Under the pieces are notes generated by a model. That model was not told the DNA's origin, made no database searches, and saw only the letters and a list, made by a program, of their open reading frames with translations. Below, in pieces: positions 40,978 through 51,674 of a stretch of 64,000 nt of DNA; within the stretch, counting starts at the first letter, position 1; each line of letters opens with the position of its first letter. A program made the translations under genes and the position numbers. The stretch lies in contig NC_067205.1 of the NCBI RefSeq assembly GCF_026262505.1, forward strand, positions 22,167,585 to 22,231,584, read 5' to 3'. The stretch is from Trichomonas vaginalis G3. Taxonomy: Eukaryota; Parabasalia; Trichomonadida; Trichomonadidae.

Positions 40978-42858
40978 ATGACTGATACATTTATTGGTAT
41001 TGATCTTGGTACAACATATTGCAGTGCAGCAGCTTATAAGGATGGTAAAGTCGAAATCATCGAATTCAATGGTAAAAACGCTTTTCCTTCATATGTTTTT
41101 TATGCTCATCCAAATCAATATGGTTTCACTGCACGCGAGAATCTCAAAAATCCAGAATACAGGAAAAGTGTTGTTTATGATAGCAAACGCATGCTCGGAA
41201 AAACATACAAAGATTTAGAAAACGAAATTCCAACATGGACGTTCGATGTTAAATCAGATTCTAATGGTAATCCTATCATCCCTATTGACAACGGCAAGAT
41301 GCTTATCAAGGTCAAGCCATGTGAAGTATCTGCTTCGATTCTAAATTACATTCGAGAGACACTTCTCAAGAAAAATTATCCTCTTGATCATGTTGTTGTC
41401 ACCGTTCCTGCTCATTTCACGCAGAAGCAGCTCGATGAAGTTCGGAATGCAGTTAGAATTGCACAATTTCCAAACCCAGAGAAAATATTCCTTTTCAAAG
41501 AACCTTCTGCAGCCGCACTTTGCTTCACTAACTCAATCTCCCTTGATAAAGAAAGAACTGTTCTTGTCTACGACTTTGGTGGTGGAACATTCGATCTTTC
41601 TCTTGTCAAAATCTCACCAGATCAAATCGAAGTCATTGACCAAGATGGTGACGCTCATTTAGGTGGTCGCGACATAGATAATGGAATCTTCCAAAAAGCA
41701 ATCGAATACATCAAAAAGCAGTATCCAAAGATTGATATCGAGAGCATCAAAGGAGGTCTTGTCGAAGAATCAGAAAGAGTTAAACAAAGCATAGCAACAA
41801 CGAAACAATCAGCAACAATTGCTATCAATCAAGGTGGTACTTTGATCGAATACAAGTTGATGAGGAGTATATTCGAGAATATTGTCGATCCTCTTGTGAA
41901 GAGAACAATTCAGATTGTCAAGAATCTTATAAACAGTCATAAAGAAGTCAAAGTCGAATACATTCTGTTAGTTGGTGGTACATCATTGATTTATTATGTT
42001 AAACAAGCTCTCGAAGATGAATTTTCAAGCAATCAAATTAAAGTTTTGAACTCAGTCGATCCATTGACAGCAGTTGCTGTTGGTGCTGCTCAAAAATCAT
42101 TCTTCGAATTTGTTCAAAGCCAAAGAAATACACGAGGCATTGAACCAATTGTTCCACGGAGTTTTCCGAAGAAGATGATTGAAGCTGTTTCAATAACTTA
42201 TGGTTTTAAAACATTCCATGGAGATCATCACCCATACTTTCGTCATATGATAAAGAAAGGTACCAAACTTCCATCAGAACCAATTTCAAAAATTACATGG
42301 GCTTTGCATGATAATCAATCTAGACTTTCATACCCAATTTTGCAAGGTGAAAGTTTGGAAGATTCGAGAGAAATCGGAGAGTACTCAGTTAGGGGATTAT
42401 CAGGTTGTAAGAAGGCTGGTGAAGAGAAAGTGAAAGTAACATTTCAAGTTGATGAACAAAATTGTTTGCATATTAAATTCCAGAAGTTATTTATTGAAAA
42501 TGCAAAAGAAGAGTTGATGGATATTGATGTTAACAAATTCCTTCCAAGTATTGAAGTAGAAAATGATTTGACAAAGATGTCAAATGAACAAATTGAAGAA
42601 AGTCGAGCAAGATTAGGTGTCAATGCACGGAATTTAGATGAAGAACTCGGAGAACTCGAAGGTAAATTTACAACATATCGAAATAGAGCTAGAAAGAACT
42701 CAAATCCAAGTGCAATTAAATACTGTACTCAACAATTAGAACTGATTCAAGAAGCATTCTACATAGATAATGAAGATGAATCGAAGATGCAAACCGTTGA
42801 TAAAATCAAACGTTCTTTGCAATCATTCCAACAACAATATTCATATTTTTGTAACTAA
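40978..42858 (+). CDS. Divergent Hsp70-family protein
   Basis: The 626-residue product has the Hsp70 ATPase signatures in order: IGIDLGTTYCSAA near residue 7, VYDFGGGTFDLSLV near 196, GDAHLGGRDIDN near 222 and YILLVGGTSLIYYV near 328. After about residue 385 the substrate-binding half is poorly conserved. A run of 20-odd residues (NTRGIEPIVPRSFPKKM) replaces the usual linker, and there is no EEVD or ER-retention ending. The last 100 residues form a helical lid-like region. It is likely a cytosolic or nuclear Hsp70-like chaperone or co-chaperone of a lineage-specific type. The start codon overlaps a TTCATG that fits the trichomonad initiator. Confidence 0.88.
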   Translation: MTDTFIGIDLGTTYCSAAAYKDGKVEIIEFNGKNAFPSYVFYAHPNQYGFTARENLKNPEYRKSVVYDSKRMLGKTYKDLENEIPTWTFDVKSDSNGNPIIPIDNGKMLIKVKPCEVSASILNYIRETLLKKNYPLDHVVVTVPAHFTQKQLDEVRNAVRIAQFPNPEKIFLFKEPSAAALCFTNSISLDKERTVLVYDFGGGTFDLSLVKISPDQIEVIDQDGDAHLGGRDIDNGIFQKAIEYIKKQYPKIDIESIKGGLVEESERVKQSIATTKQSATIAINQGGTLIEYKLMRSIFENIVDPLVKRTIQIVKNLINSHKEVKVEYILLVGGTSLIYYVKQALEDEFSSNQIKVLNSVDPLTAVAVGAAQKSFFEFVQSQRNTRGIEPIVPRSFPKKMIEAVSITYGFKTFHGDHHPYFRHMIKKGTKLPSEPISKITWALHDNQSRLSYPILQGESLEDSREIGEYSVRGLSGCKKAGEEKVKVTFQVDEQNCLHIKFQKLFIENAKEELMDIDVNKFLPSIEVENDLTKMSNEQIEESRARLGVNARNLDEELGELEGKFTTYRNRARKNSNPSAIKYCTQQLELIQEAFYIDNEDESKMQTVDKIKRSLQSFQQQYSYFCN

Positions 42859-43418
42859 ACTTTGTATATATTTTTGTCAAATAATTTAAATTTTTTATTA
42901 GTCATTTATTTTTAGAAAGATACTATTAGCTATTAAAGGACGTCAGGAAACCTAGTGAGCATCTATATAAATATTTCATATCATCCATCATCTCATATGA
43001 TATAATTAACTATTATTTGTTAAGATTATTTGGAAAAAGAATAAGATTCGTATTATTTTCAGGTAATGAGATGCTTACTAAGTTTTCTGAGATCTAAAAT
43101 TTGTACCATCAAAATAAGTACTAAAAATATATGATATGATTTTTAGATTAATATTTAAATATTCAATTATAAATATAAATTTAATATTTATCTTTATTGA
43201 AACATAAATTTTTACTTCATTCCATCTGTGAAGATATTAAATGATCAAATTATAAAAAAATAGTAGATCTTATAACTGTTATATATATTCCTTAATATAA
43301 TCTATGTAAATAACAAATAATATTAATTTTACAATACAACAATGATAAAATTAAAATATACAAACAAATATAAAACATATTATTATAAATAAAACAAACA
43401 AAATGGTTGAGGAATATA
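42859..43418. other. Intergenic stretch with an imperfect inverted repeat
   Basis: AT-rich spacer between convergent Hsp70 and CFAP58 genes. It contains CAGGAAACCTAGTGAGCATCT (about 42948-42968) and its near reverse complement AGATGCTTACTAAGTTTTCTG (about 43071-43091), with roughly three mismatches and a 100-base centre. This may be a short MITE. Confidence 0.5.
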
Positions 43419-46400
43419 TTAATTTGGTCGTTTTGCTGTCTTCATTGGCCTTCTTTTCAGCTTTTCGGCCTTTTGTCTCCTAGCTGATGTGATTGTTAAC
43501 TCCGGAATTTCATCAATTTCCTTTTGTTCATGTACAATTTGTGGAGCCCATAAATGTTCTGCAGCAGAGTTCTTTTCAATTCTTCTAGCAGATGGAGGTC
43601 TTCTCGAACTGTTCATTGGTGTTGAATAGTGACTATCTGTTGTTTCAATACTTATTGGATCGATTTCAGTGTTTCTTCCAAGCTCAGATTGTCTTCTTGA
43701 TGACATAGGGAGGTTCAAATGATCATAATCACTTGGAGCACGTCTTGCTGTTTGTGGTTTTTCTTCAATCTTTGGTTCTGATTGTGAAGACGATGAAGTT
43801 CTTCTTGAAGAAAATGGTAAACTTTCCAAATTACGACGGATCTTTTCATTTTGATCTTCATTTTTATTTCGAATTGAAGAATTATTTTTAGATCTCGCTG
43901 AAAAGTCTGTATTTTGCCTTCGCGCAGTTGTTGGCTCTTCTAATGTTGTTTTCTGTCTTCTAGCAGATGTAGGAGTTTCTTCCAAAGCGGATTTTCTTGA
44001 TGAAAAACTTGGAATGTTGAGAGGCGTAATTTCACTCTTTGGAGACTTTTGGTTATCATCTAAACCAGATTTTTGTCTTCTAGATGACAACGTAACATCT
44101 TCCAAAATAGATCTTGGAGCAGAATTGATAGGAATAGAAAATTGATTATTGTCACTTTTTTGACTATCTTCCAAACCAGATTTTTGTCTTCTTGCAGACA
44201 AAGGGGCTTCATCAAAGTTTGACCTTCTAGAAGACAAAGGAGACTCGTCAAGATTCGATCTTCTTGATGAACTAATTGACAAAGAAAATTGAACATTGTC
44301 ACTTTTTTGTCTTTTTGAGTAATTTTGATCATTAAAATCGGATTTTCTTCCAGAAGATAATTCACTTTGTCTTCTTGATGACATAACAGTCATACTATCT
44401 GTTTCTGGATCTTTTCTTCTTCCGAAATTGGAGTTTTCACTTCCAAGAGTTCTTGTTTCGCTCTCAGACCTTCTTCTAGCCGAACTTTGTGTCTCATAAG
44501 GATAGTTTATTCTTTGTTCAGCAATATCTGCTTTTTGTCTGGCAGTTAACGGTTTATTCTTAAATCTTTTTTCTGAATTATTTCTGACACGAGAAGTTTT
44601 TGGTCTTTCCTCTTCTTGTATATCAAGATCAACTTGTCTTGCTGTTTGAGCAATTCTTGGAGTTTCAAGTGAAAATCCACCACCTAATCTTGTTAATTCA
44701 ACTGGTTTCATGTTGATTGGCAAAACAGGAACCTGTGGACCATTCAAGGATTGATTCTTCTGCTTGATGGCCAATGATTTAGTCTTTGTTTCTTTAAGAC
44801 GATCGCGGAGTTCAGCAATCATTGATTTGAGAGTTTCAACTTGACCTTTCACTGTTTCTGTTTCTTTCTTCATTTCTTCCATTTCTTCATCTTTCTTTTT
44901 CAGAGAATTCTTTATATTATCAAATGCAACATCTTCATCAATGAACCGAGCGTTCTTTGCACGTGTTTTGACTTTCTCGATTTCATCAATAATTTTCTTT
45001 TTCTTCTCAAAAAGTGACACTTTTTGACGTTCAACTGCTTCCAATTTTGATTTCAAGTATTGCATCATTTGGATTTGTTTATACCCTTCTGGGTTCATTG
45101 CCTGCATAATTGTCCATCTGTGCACATTCAACGGTCTCATCAGCTCTTGTTCATAACGATTTCTTATTTCTCTTTCGTGCAAAATTGCAGAATCAAGTGA
45201 AATTTTTTCAACAGTCAAAGATGTTAAAACTTCAGCTCTTTCTTTTAGTTTTCTGTTTTTATCCATGAGTGCTGACATTTCCGCTTCCATTTCTTTATAT
45301 TTCTTCTGGTTCTCTGAGAAATTAAATCCTTTATGATCCAATTCATACATAAGTGAACTGACTTTCACTTTTTGAGTGTCAATTTCGGTTTGACGTTCTG
45401 CTAATTGACTTTTCAACATTGTTATCACATCACTGATATTTTTAAGTTCTGCACTTGCATGTGTTATGTCTTTTTCTGATTCCATGATGATCAAATTCAG
45501 TTTTGTTGCTTCACTTTTGTATTTAATCACTGTAGAATTCATTTCTTGAGTCATTTTCTTTGTTAATTCGGCCATTTCTGCCAAAGAAATATTTTGTTTC
45601 TCAAGAGATCTTGATTTGAAGTGTTCTTTAATACAATCAGATGTTTTCTCTTGTGCCAAGTTCTTCAGCTTTTGGATTTCTTCATGTTGGCCATCAATTT
45701 TTTTGTGAAGTTCATCATTTTCTTTTTCAATTCCAATTATTTGGTTTGATATAATATCTCTTTCTTTTCTCATGTTCTGGACGATCTTTTCATGATCTTT
45801 AGATTGTACCTCAATGGAATGCAACAAATAATTACTACTCTCTATTTCAGCACGTGTCATATTTAAATTATCAGTAAATCTGACAGTATTTACAATTGAT
45901 TCTCCTGCCTGTTTCATGTATAGTTTCACTTCTTGTTCAAGAGAATGCGCGTAACTGTTTAAGTCTTCAATATCTCTCTTCTCACCATTTACTTGTATTT
46001 CAACAAGATTAGACATGTCTCTAAGTTCTTTTGTTGTCCCTTTTTCGATGTCAATTTTTAGTTTTACATTTTGAATGTTTCTTTGATTGGAATCGACTTT
46101 CCTTGATGCTGTTTTGATGTTGGAGTCTTGTATAGTATAGTTACGAGTAACATTAATGATATCATCTACGTTGGTCTTCTTTTCTCTGCCTGCTTGTTTG
46201 ACTTCTTTTGAAAGTTTGTCTTTGTATTCTGTGATTTCGGATAAACTTTGTTTTGACTCTTCTATGGCGGAATCGATGCCTTTAACACGTACTTTCTCGG
46301 AATCAATTGTTCTCTGATGAGAGTTGATTGTGTCTTTGACTCTTTCTATTGATTCTGTGATTTGATTTTGATGATTTAAAACAATATCAAGACTGGCTTG

Positions 46401-47240
46401 ACGATCTCGTTTTTTTATTACGGATATATTACAATCGTTCTTGGCTTCATTGAGTTTGGAACGTTGTGATTCGAGATCTCTACTGAGTTCATCAATATTC
46501 GTTTTGGTTTGTGAAATTTTCCTTATAATTCCATTTGATTCGTCTGTTGCTTGATCATTTTGAGTTTTATTGCTTTCTATTTGATTGTAGTACTGTATTT
46601 TTGCTTCTTTCAGCTTATCTAACTCAGCAGTTTCGATTTCAATGGATTCTTCGAGTGCTTGAGATTCTGTTCTTGTAGATTCAAGAGAAACATTGCATTG
46701 TGCAATAAGACCTTTGAGTTTTTCGATTTCTTGCTGTAATACGTTAATTTCTTTTTCGTTTCTCTGTTGTTCATCTTTGAAATTTGTTAAATCTACTTTC
46801 ATATCTGCGTATTTTGCCTCTGAAACACTTTGCTCATGAACTTCTGCTGCAAGTTTATCGACTTGCGTTTTCATTTGTTCGCAAATCTCTTTAGATTTCA
46901 TTTCTTTTTCTTGAGATGAAACAACCAGCTTCCTAGCTTTCTCAAATTCGTCTTTGTATTTATCTATTGCTTTATGATCGTCTTCACTCATTTTTAATAG
47001 GGCAGATACTTTCGTTGCATTTGCGATAATTTCTGCATTTAATGCTTGAGCTGTTGCTGTTAGTTTGTTGTTCTTATCATGGCTATCCATTAAAAGACTA
47101 TGAAGTTGTCGATAAATATTCGTAAATTGGCGTATATTTGTTGTATCTGTGATTTCTCCGACAATATTCTGAAAATCTTGAACAATTTGTGAGATTTCCT
47201 TCTCAAGATCCTCCTGATTTACCTGCTTTTTTTCAGACAT
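43419..47240 (-). CDS. CFAP58: CFAP58 (CCDC147) flagellar coiled-coil protein with a long C-terminal extension
   Basis: The 1273-residue product is coiled coil from about residue 5 to 830. The N terminus (LHSLLMDSHDKNNKL, LNAEIIANATKVSALLKMSEDD) and the PLNVHRW segment near residue 700 followed by YKQIQMMQYLKSKLE match CFAP58, as does GGGFSLETPR near 855, the usual end of that family. CFAP58 is an axonemal and mid-piece protein needed for flagella, fitting a flagellate. Beyond the normal end lies an extra 400 residues, disordered and rich in Ser, Arg and Gln, with many (S/A)(S/A)RRQK-type repeats. It ends in a basic KRRPMKTAKRPN tail. The start ATG follows TTCTCAAGA, an acceptable initiator. 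Confidence 0.9.
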   Translation of the reverse strand: MSEKKQVNQEDLEKEISQIVQDFQNIVGEITDTTNIRQFTNIYRQLHSLLMDSHDKNNKLTATAQALNAEIIANATKVSALLKMSEDDHKAIDKYKDEFEKARKLVVSSQEKEMKSKEICEQMKTQVDKLAAEVHEQSVSEAKYADMKVDLTNFKDEQQRNEKEINVLQQEIEKLKGLIAQCNVSLESTRTESQALEESIEIETAELDKLKEAKIQYYNQIESNKTQNDQATDESNGIIRKISQTKTNIDELSRDLESQRSKLNEAKNDCNISVIKKRDRQASLDIVLNHQNQITESIERVKDTINSHQRTIDSEKVRVKGIDSAIEESKQSLSEITEYKDKLSKEVKQAGREKKTNVDDIINVTRNYTIQDSNIKTASRKVDSNQRNIQNVKLKIDIEKGTTKELRDMSNLVEIQVNGEKRDIEDLNSYAHSLEQEVKLYMKQAGESIVNTVRFTDNLNMTRAEIESSNYLLHSIEVQSKDHEKIVQNMRKERDIISNQIIGIEKENDELHKKIDGQHEEIQKLKNLAQEKTSDCIKEHFKSRSLEKQNISLAEMAELTKKMTQEMNSTVIKYKSEATKLNLIIMESEKDITHASAELKNISDVITMLKSQLAERQTEIDTQKVKVSSLMYELDHKGFNFSENQKKYKEMEAEMSALMDKNRKLKERAEVLTSLTVEKISLDSAILHEREIRNRYEQELMRPLNVHRWTIMQAMNPEGYKQIQMMQYLKSKLEAVERQKVSLFEKKKKIIDEIEKVKTRAKNARFIDEDVAFDNIKNSLKKKDEEMEEMKKETETVKGQVETLKSMIAELRDRLKETKTKSLAIKQKNQSLNGPQVPVLPINMKPVELTRLGGGFSLETPRIAQTARQVDLDIQEEERPKTSRVRNNSEKRFKNKPLTARQKADIAEQRINYPYETQSSARRRSESETRTLGSENSNFGRRKDPETDSMTVMSSRRQSELSSGRKSDFNDQNYSKRQKSDNVQFSLSISSSRRSNLDESPLSSRRSNFDEAPLSARRQKSGLEDSQKSDNNQFSIPINSAPRSILEDVTLSSRRQKSGLDDNQKSPKSEITPLNIPSFSSRKSALEETPTSARRQKTTLEEPTTARRQNTDFSARSKNNSSIRNKNEDQNEKIRRNLESLPFSSRRTSSSSQSEPKIEEKPQTARRAPSDYDHLNLPMSSRRQSELGRNTEIDPISIETTDSHYSTPMNSSRRPPSARRIEKNSAAEHLWAPQIVHEQKEIDEIPELTITSARRQKAEKLKRRPMKTAKRPN

Positions 47241-48054
47241 TCTTGAGAAGGAAATGTTTTGTTCGTTTATATTTTATTGATTTTGCAGTTTTATTCGTTC
47301 AATCAAATATATAGCTTGTAAATTATGCAAAAAACATTTTCATTTGCAAATATACAACTTATTTGAAAGTTTGGACATTTGAAAATTCAAATTAATGTGC
47401 ATATTACTATGTTTTACATTCATATGAGTTATACTACATAAATGAATATAATTGGTATGTTGAGATTGCTCAATTTAAAGCATAAAAACTGGATCACAAC
47501 ACTTCTATAGAAAAGAAGTCCAATTTCACGTAGATTAAGTTCAAATGGCTCAAAACATTTGACTTCTCAACTTCTTCTGCTTTAGGAAACATATCAAAAT
47601 TGTAATAATACACGCCCGTAAAAACATTTTCAGATCAGTTAATTTTTTTATTGCAATGAATTGGATGCTGACAGACTTTATACTTGCTACCTGTTCAGTT
47701 GGTAAAGCTTAATACAGAAACTTCTTTAGAGAATGTCCCATATCTTGACTCTTTTTGGCCTGACCCGACAAATCAAACCCGATAATTTAATTAATAACGC
47801 TCCAAAGTTGGAAATTTTAATCGTAAAATCGATTGCATCAATGTTACATTGATTCCTACAAGTCTTTGTAAATTTTATTACGCATAATCAAGCATTTCTC
47901 AATATTAGTCGGAAGATGGCCAAAACAAGTCATTTTATCTGATATTTTCGAAAGGAATATTCTCATTACAGCCTATCAATCGCACAGGTTTCTAGTATAA
48001 ATGTCTCTTCGCATGTTTTTCAAAACAACAAAAAAATTAGAAGAAGAAAAAAAG
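47241..48054. other. Intergenic stretch, no gene seen
   Basis: Spacer between CFAP58 and the tRNA gene. A TTCAGTTGGTAAAGC at about 47696 resembles a tRNA A box, but no B box or acceptor stem goes with it. Confidence 0.5.
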
Positions 48055-48128
48055 CTCCTCCCGTGTGGATCGAACACACGACTTCCAGATTAACAGTCTG
48101 ACACTCTAACCAACTGAGTTAGGGAGGA
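48055..48128 (-). tRNA. tRNA-Asn (anticodon GTT)
   Basis: The 74-base gene folds as a standard tRNA: acceptor stem TCCTCCC/GGGAGGA with discriminator G, D arm with CTCAGTTGGTTAGAG, anticodon loop CTGTTAA with anticodon GTT at 48092-48094, and T arm GTGTGTTCGATCCACAC. No intron. It lies alone between the CFAP58 and Pmp-like genes; the bases downstream on its strand include a TTTTTTT-like stretch (48030-48050 region on the minus strand) suitable for pol III termination. Confidence 0.96.
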
Positions 48129-48448
48129 ATTTACATTTAGGTTTATCAAAGTATGTTCATAAGAAATTATCATTAATTTTGATAAAATGATCTGAGAATT
48201 TTTTTATCCATGTATTAGTTTCATATACAAAATTTTTATCTCCAGATGCCAAATCTGTTTTGCTTATTCTTTTAATAATTCTTTGATTCAATAAATTTTT
48301 CACATTCAAATATTAGTTAGATTATCTTCGGAATGAAATATGTTATATGTTACCTTAAATGGTAATTAAATATTGACTTAATAAACAAAAACCTATAATA
48401 AAATTTTTAATTCGGAGATAATTTGAACATATATAACATAAAGAGAGA
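48129..48448. other. Intergenic stretch, no gene seen
   Basis: AT-rich spacer between the tRNA gene and the Pmp-like gene's stop codon. Confidence 0.45.
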
Positions 48449-50907
48449 TTAAATATCTTCATCATAAATAGCGAGCTTATCTGCAATTCTGAAGAAGCTT
48501 GTTGCCGCTGCTTCTTCGAAGTCTTCTGCGAATGGATCGTCTTCGTCCTTCGTGATTGACGTTGTCCAAAGAGGGTTGTCGTTAGTGATTGGTGTTGATG
48601 ATGGCAGTGCAGCGGCCACAACTGTTTCTTCAGCCATTTCGACCGCCGAGTACTCTGACGACTCGTCATTTCTATTCTTCATTGCCCAAACAATCACAGC
48701 TATGATTGCGAGGAGAACCAAGAAAGCAGCTACAGCTCCAGCGATGATTGGTACGATGTTCTTCTTCTTTGGTGTGTTTTCATCACTTGAATCCTTAATT
48801 AACATGACAGTTGATTCAGTTTCGATTTGGATTAATGTGAGAGTTACTTCAGTATCTGTTTCAACGTAAGTGATAACTCCACCTGAAGATACTTTGATAA
48901 TTGTTGTTGTATTGAATGGATCAGTTGTTGTTTCAATGATTGTTGATGTTCTGATGATTGATGTTGTTGTATCTCTGCCATTTCCTGGATCAACACTTCT
49001 TACACTGATTGGAAGAGCGATTGATCTTGAAGGAGAAATAGTGTAGATTGGTGTTGAGTGTGGTGTGGAATGTGCTGTCGAATGAGGTGTAGAATGAGGT
49101 GTTGAATGTGGAGTAGAATGAGGAGTGGAGTGAGCAGTTGAATGTGGTGTTGAATGTGGTGTCGAATGAGGTGTCGAATGAGCTGTCGAATGCGCTGTTG
49201 AGTGTGGAGTGGAATGAGGTGTTGAATGCGCTGTCGAATGTGGAGTAGAGTGAGGAGTAGAATGAGCAGTGGAATGAGGGGTGGAATGCGGAGTGGAGTG
49301 AAATGTCGAATGCGGAGTAGCGAACTTTGTTGAATGTGGAGTGAGGTGTGGAGTGTGCAGTAGAGAATGGAGTTTTGAATACTGTAACAAATGGAGTCTT
49401 GTGCGCTGTGGAGAAAGGAGTCTTATGAGCTGTTGAATGAGGTGTGGAATGCACTGTAGAGAATGGAGTCTTGTGAGGAGTTTTGTGTGCAGTAGAGAAA
49501 GGTGTCTTGTGGGCTGTTGAATGTGGTGTTGAATGAACAGTTTTGTAGGGAGTTGCTGGATAAGTTTGTTTGACAGAAAGAGTCTTAAGAGTAAAATCGA
49601 TCCTTTTGGATGGTGGCATCCTACTGGTTGATTTCGTCGTCGCATGTGGCAGCCTTGTAATTGGGGTTCTAGGATAACTATATGGCGTTGGAGAAGAAAC
49701 CCTTGAAGTACCATCGCCATTTCTAACACCAGTTGTAAATTTAACGCTACTTTCTGCATCTGTTGAAGATCTAGAATCTGTTGTGATACTGCAAATAGTC
49801 TCCATTTGGTATTTTTGATTCATGCCAAATAGACTTAATTCCAGGGATGTGGCAGTATCTGTATTCCAGCTCTTGCAGGTGTGAGAGATGAAGAGATTCT
49901 TGTTCGTTTCCGTGTATCCTTGAATTGCATCTTCCATTGAGATGTAGTGTACAAAGCCATCGAGCACGACATCATGACCAGGACCACCGCCAAAGCTTGT
50001 AGCATAAGAACCGGCTGTATTTGACTTAAAACAACACTTCATGGTATTTATGAACCTTTTCTTGTTAGATGTGGTTTGCATGCTTGGCAAAATACCTTTT
50101 TTGTTATCAGAAACAAAACAAATGGCACCACCACCTCTAGACCTAAAGCGTGGGTTATATTTATTAAGATCTAATACAAAATTGTTGTTAATTTTGGGAA
50201 CCGTACCATCAGATTGTCTAAATTTTTTGGGAGATAGTTTGTTAGAGATAAATTTTGTATTGAAAATCTTGACCACATCTGAATTAAATGAATACAAACC
50301 AGCGCCTGCGAATGATGCTGTATTAGATTCGATGGTGCATCCATCAAAGTAGGCATCGGCAGCTGATGAAAAACATATGGCTCCACCATATTCGACACCA
50401 TCATTATTTCTAAATATGACTTCTTTGAGAATAAGGACATGGGCACTATCAAGATCAGCTGCACCTTGTTTTAATGCTCCTTGGTAGTAGAGGGCACCAC
50501 CAAATTTGTATGCTTTATTATCATTGAAGTATATATTGTTTAGTAAAACTGGAGATGCTAAAGCGCAAAAAGCGCCACCAAGGCCAGCTTCATTTTGATA
50601 GAATGTGATTTGAGATGTACCTGTTGAAGTTAATGTCGAATAGGAGATAAAAATGGCACCTCCTGATCCTGCAGCAACACCTGTGCCAAATGCATAGTTA
50701 TTGCTGAAATATGCGCCATTAGAAATAGCTATAGATGAAAAATAAAGCTTCATTTACGCGAGCAGAATTTGTAAATGATTTTGATAAGGTAATATCGATA
50801 TCTGCATATGGTACACCTGAAGTATCGGATTCATTATCTTCAATAGGAATGAATACTGGCTTATTGACAGAAACAGAAAGAATAGGTCGAAGGAGGAAGG
50901 TCAGCAT
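48449..50907 (-). pseudogene. Pmp-like beta-helix surface protein gene with Thr/Pro/His/Ser repeats, membrane span and tail; two frame changes
   Basis: From the N terminus: MLTFLLRPILSVSV, a short hydrophobic leader; beta-helix rungs rich in GGAI and FxxN motifs (SGGAIFISYS, YGGAICFSSAADAYFDGC); a stalk of many HSTPHSTAH units; a membrane span NIVPIIAGAVAAFLVLLAII; and a tail with NPLWTTSITKDEDDPFAEDFEE. This is the layout of trichomonad polymorphic membrane proteins, which are surface proteins linked to adhesion. The pieces lie in three frames: one change falls near 50745, soon after the leader, and one near 49330 inside the stalk repeat. Either the gene is a pseudogene or the stalk repeat slips to switch the anchor on and off. 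Assembly error is a third option. Confidence 0.82.
48990..49340 (-). repeat. 12- to 24-bp stalk repeat (HSTP/HSTA) in the Pmp-like gene
   Basis: About two dozen units of TGGAATGTGG type sequence (HSTP or HSTA on the coding strand) are arranged in tandem. A related set with HKTPFSTA units lies just upstream (about 49340-49560) in another frame. The junction between the two sets is where the reading frame changes. Confidence 0.8.
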
Positions 50908-50916
50908 TCAAATCCT

Positions 50917-50923
50917 CTAAAGG
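50917..50923 (-). promoter_or_regulatory. CCTTTAG initiator-like motif of the Pmp-like gene
   Basis: CCTTTAG lies about 10 bases before the ATG at 50907 on the minus strand, within TCACCTTTAGAGG. The same 7-mer is known as the M5 core promoter motif of Trichomonas vaginalis. It supports both the start choice and the host assignment. Confidence 0.7.
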
Positions 50924-50929
50924 TGACAC

Positions 50930-51610
50930 CTAAACATTTCAAAATTTGAGAACCTATTGAAAATATAAATTGACCTTGGAGTAAAATAGGTTCAAGGTCA
51001 AATATTATGTGTGTAAACGCTATCGATAGAAAGTTCGACAAACGTAAGTATCACAATGTTCCAAAAGAATGTAAAAAATTTGAATAGATAGACGTTATTT
51101 TGTTAGAATTGAGATATTTCATTTTATTTTTCTTAAAAAAAAGAAATATTAAGGGTGCACCCGTATGTACGTTTATTTGAGATGAGGAGGATTACCCTCT
51201 CAATTTTGAGGGATTCGTTAGTTTATTTTCTCGATGAATATGCAATAAAATTTGATTTTTACCTTATCAATATACTTCATATAATATACACATGTTCATA
51301 TAAAAACTTTTTCCCAAACTCCTCAGGAATTAAGGGATTTTTGAATTTTAAGAATTTTTTTCGAATTTTTTCGAAAAAAAAATATTTTCAGAACAGCCTT
51401 AACGGCTAAGATTTAGGAACAATGTTAAGTATCAAAAAGAAAGGAGGTCTGATATAGACAACATATATCGTTGAAGGTTGAAAAAATCTCTAATATTTGA
51501 GCCCAAAATTTCAAATTTTAATTTTTTGAAAAAAGAGGCCACCCGTATGTACGTTTATTTGAGAGGAGAAGGATTATATTTTTGAAAGGGTGAAACATTA
51601 TGAATATGTT

Positions 51611-51616
<6 letters not shown>
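50930..51616. other. Intergenic stretch next to element B with a 26-bp direct repeat
   Basis: The segment CACCCGTATGTACGTTTATT is present at about 51159 and again at about 51541, each followed by TTGAGA and GGAGGATTA-like or GGAGAAGGATTA sequence. No gene is seen. TATGAATATGTTAATTAT borders the A run of element B. Confidence 0.6.

Positions 51617-51674
<58 letters not shown>

Noticed and set aside
47690-47760. tRNA-like A box TTCAGTTGGTAAAGC
   Set aside because: No B box, acceptor stem or anticodon arm can be drawn around it.
51617-51672. The 56-A run as a sign of a retrotransposed mRNA
   Set aside because: The run sits at the outer end of a multi-gene element with genes on both strands, not at the 3' end of a transcript copy. 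Its exact length may also be unreliable in assembly.
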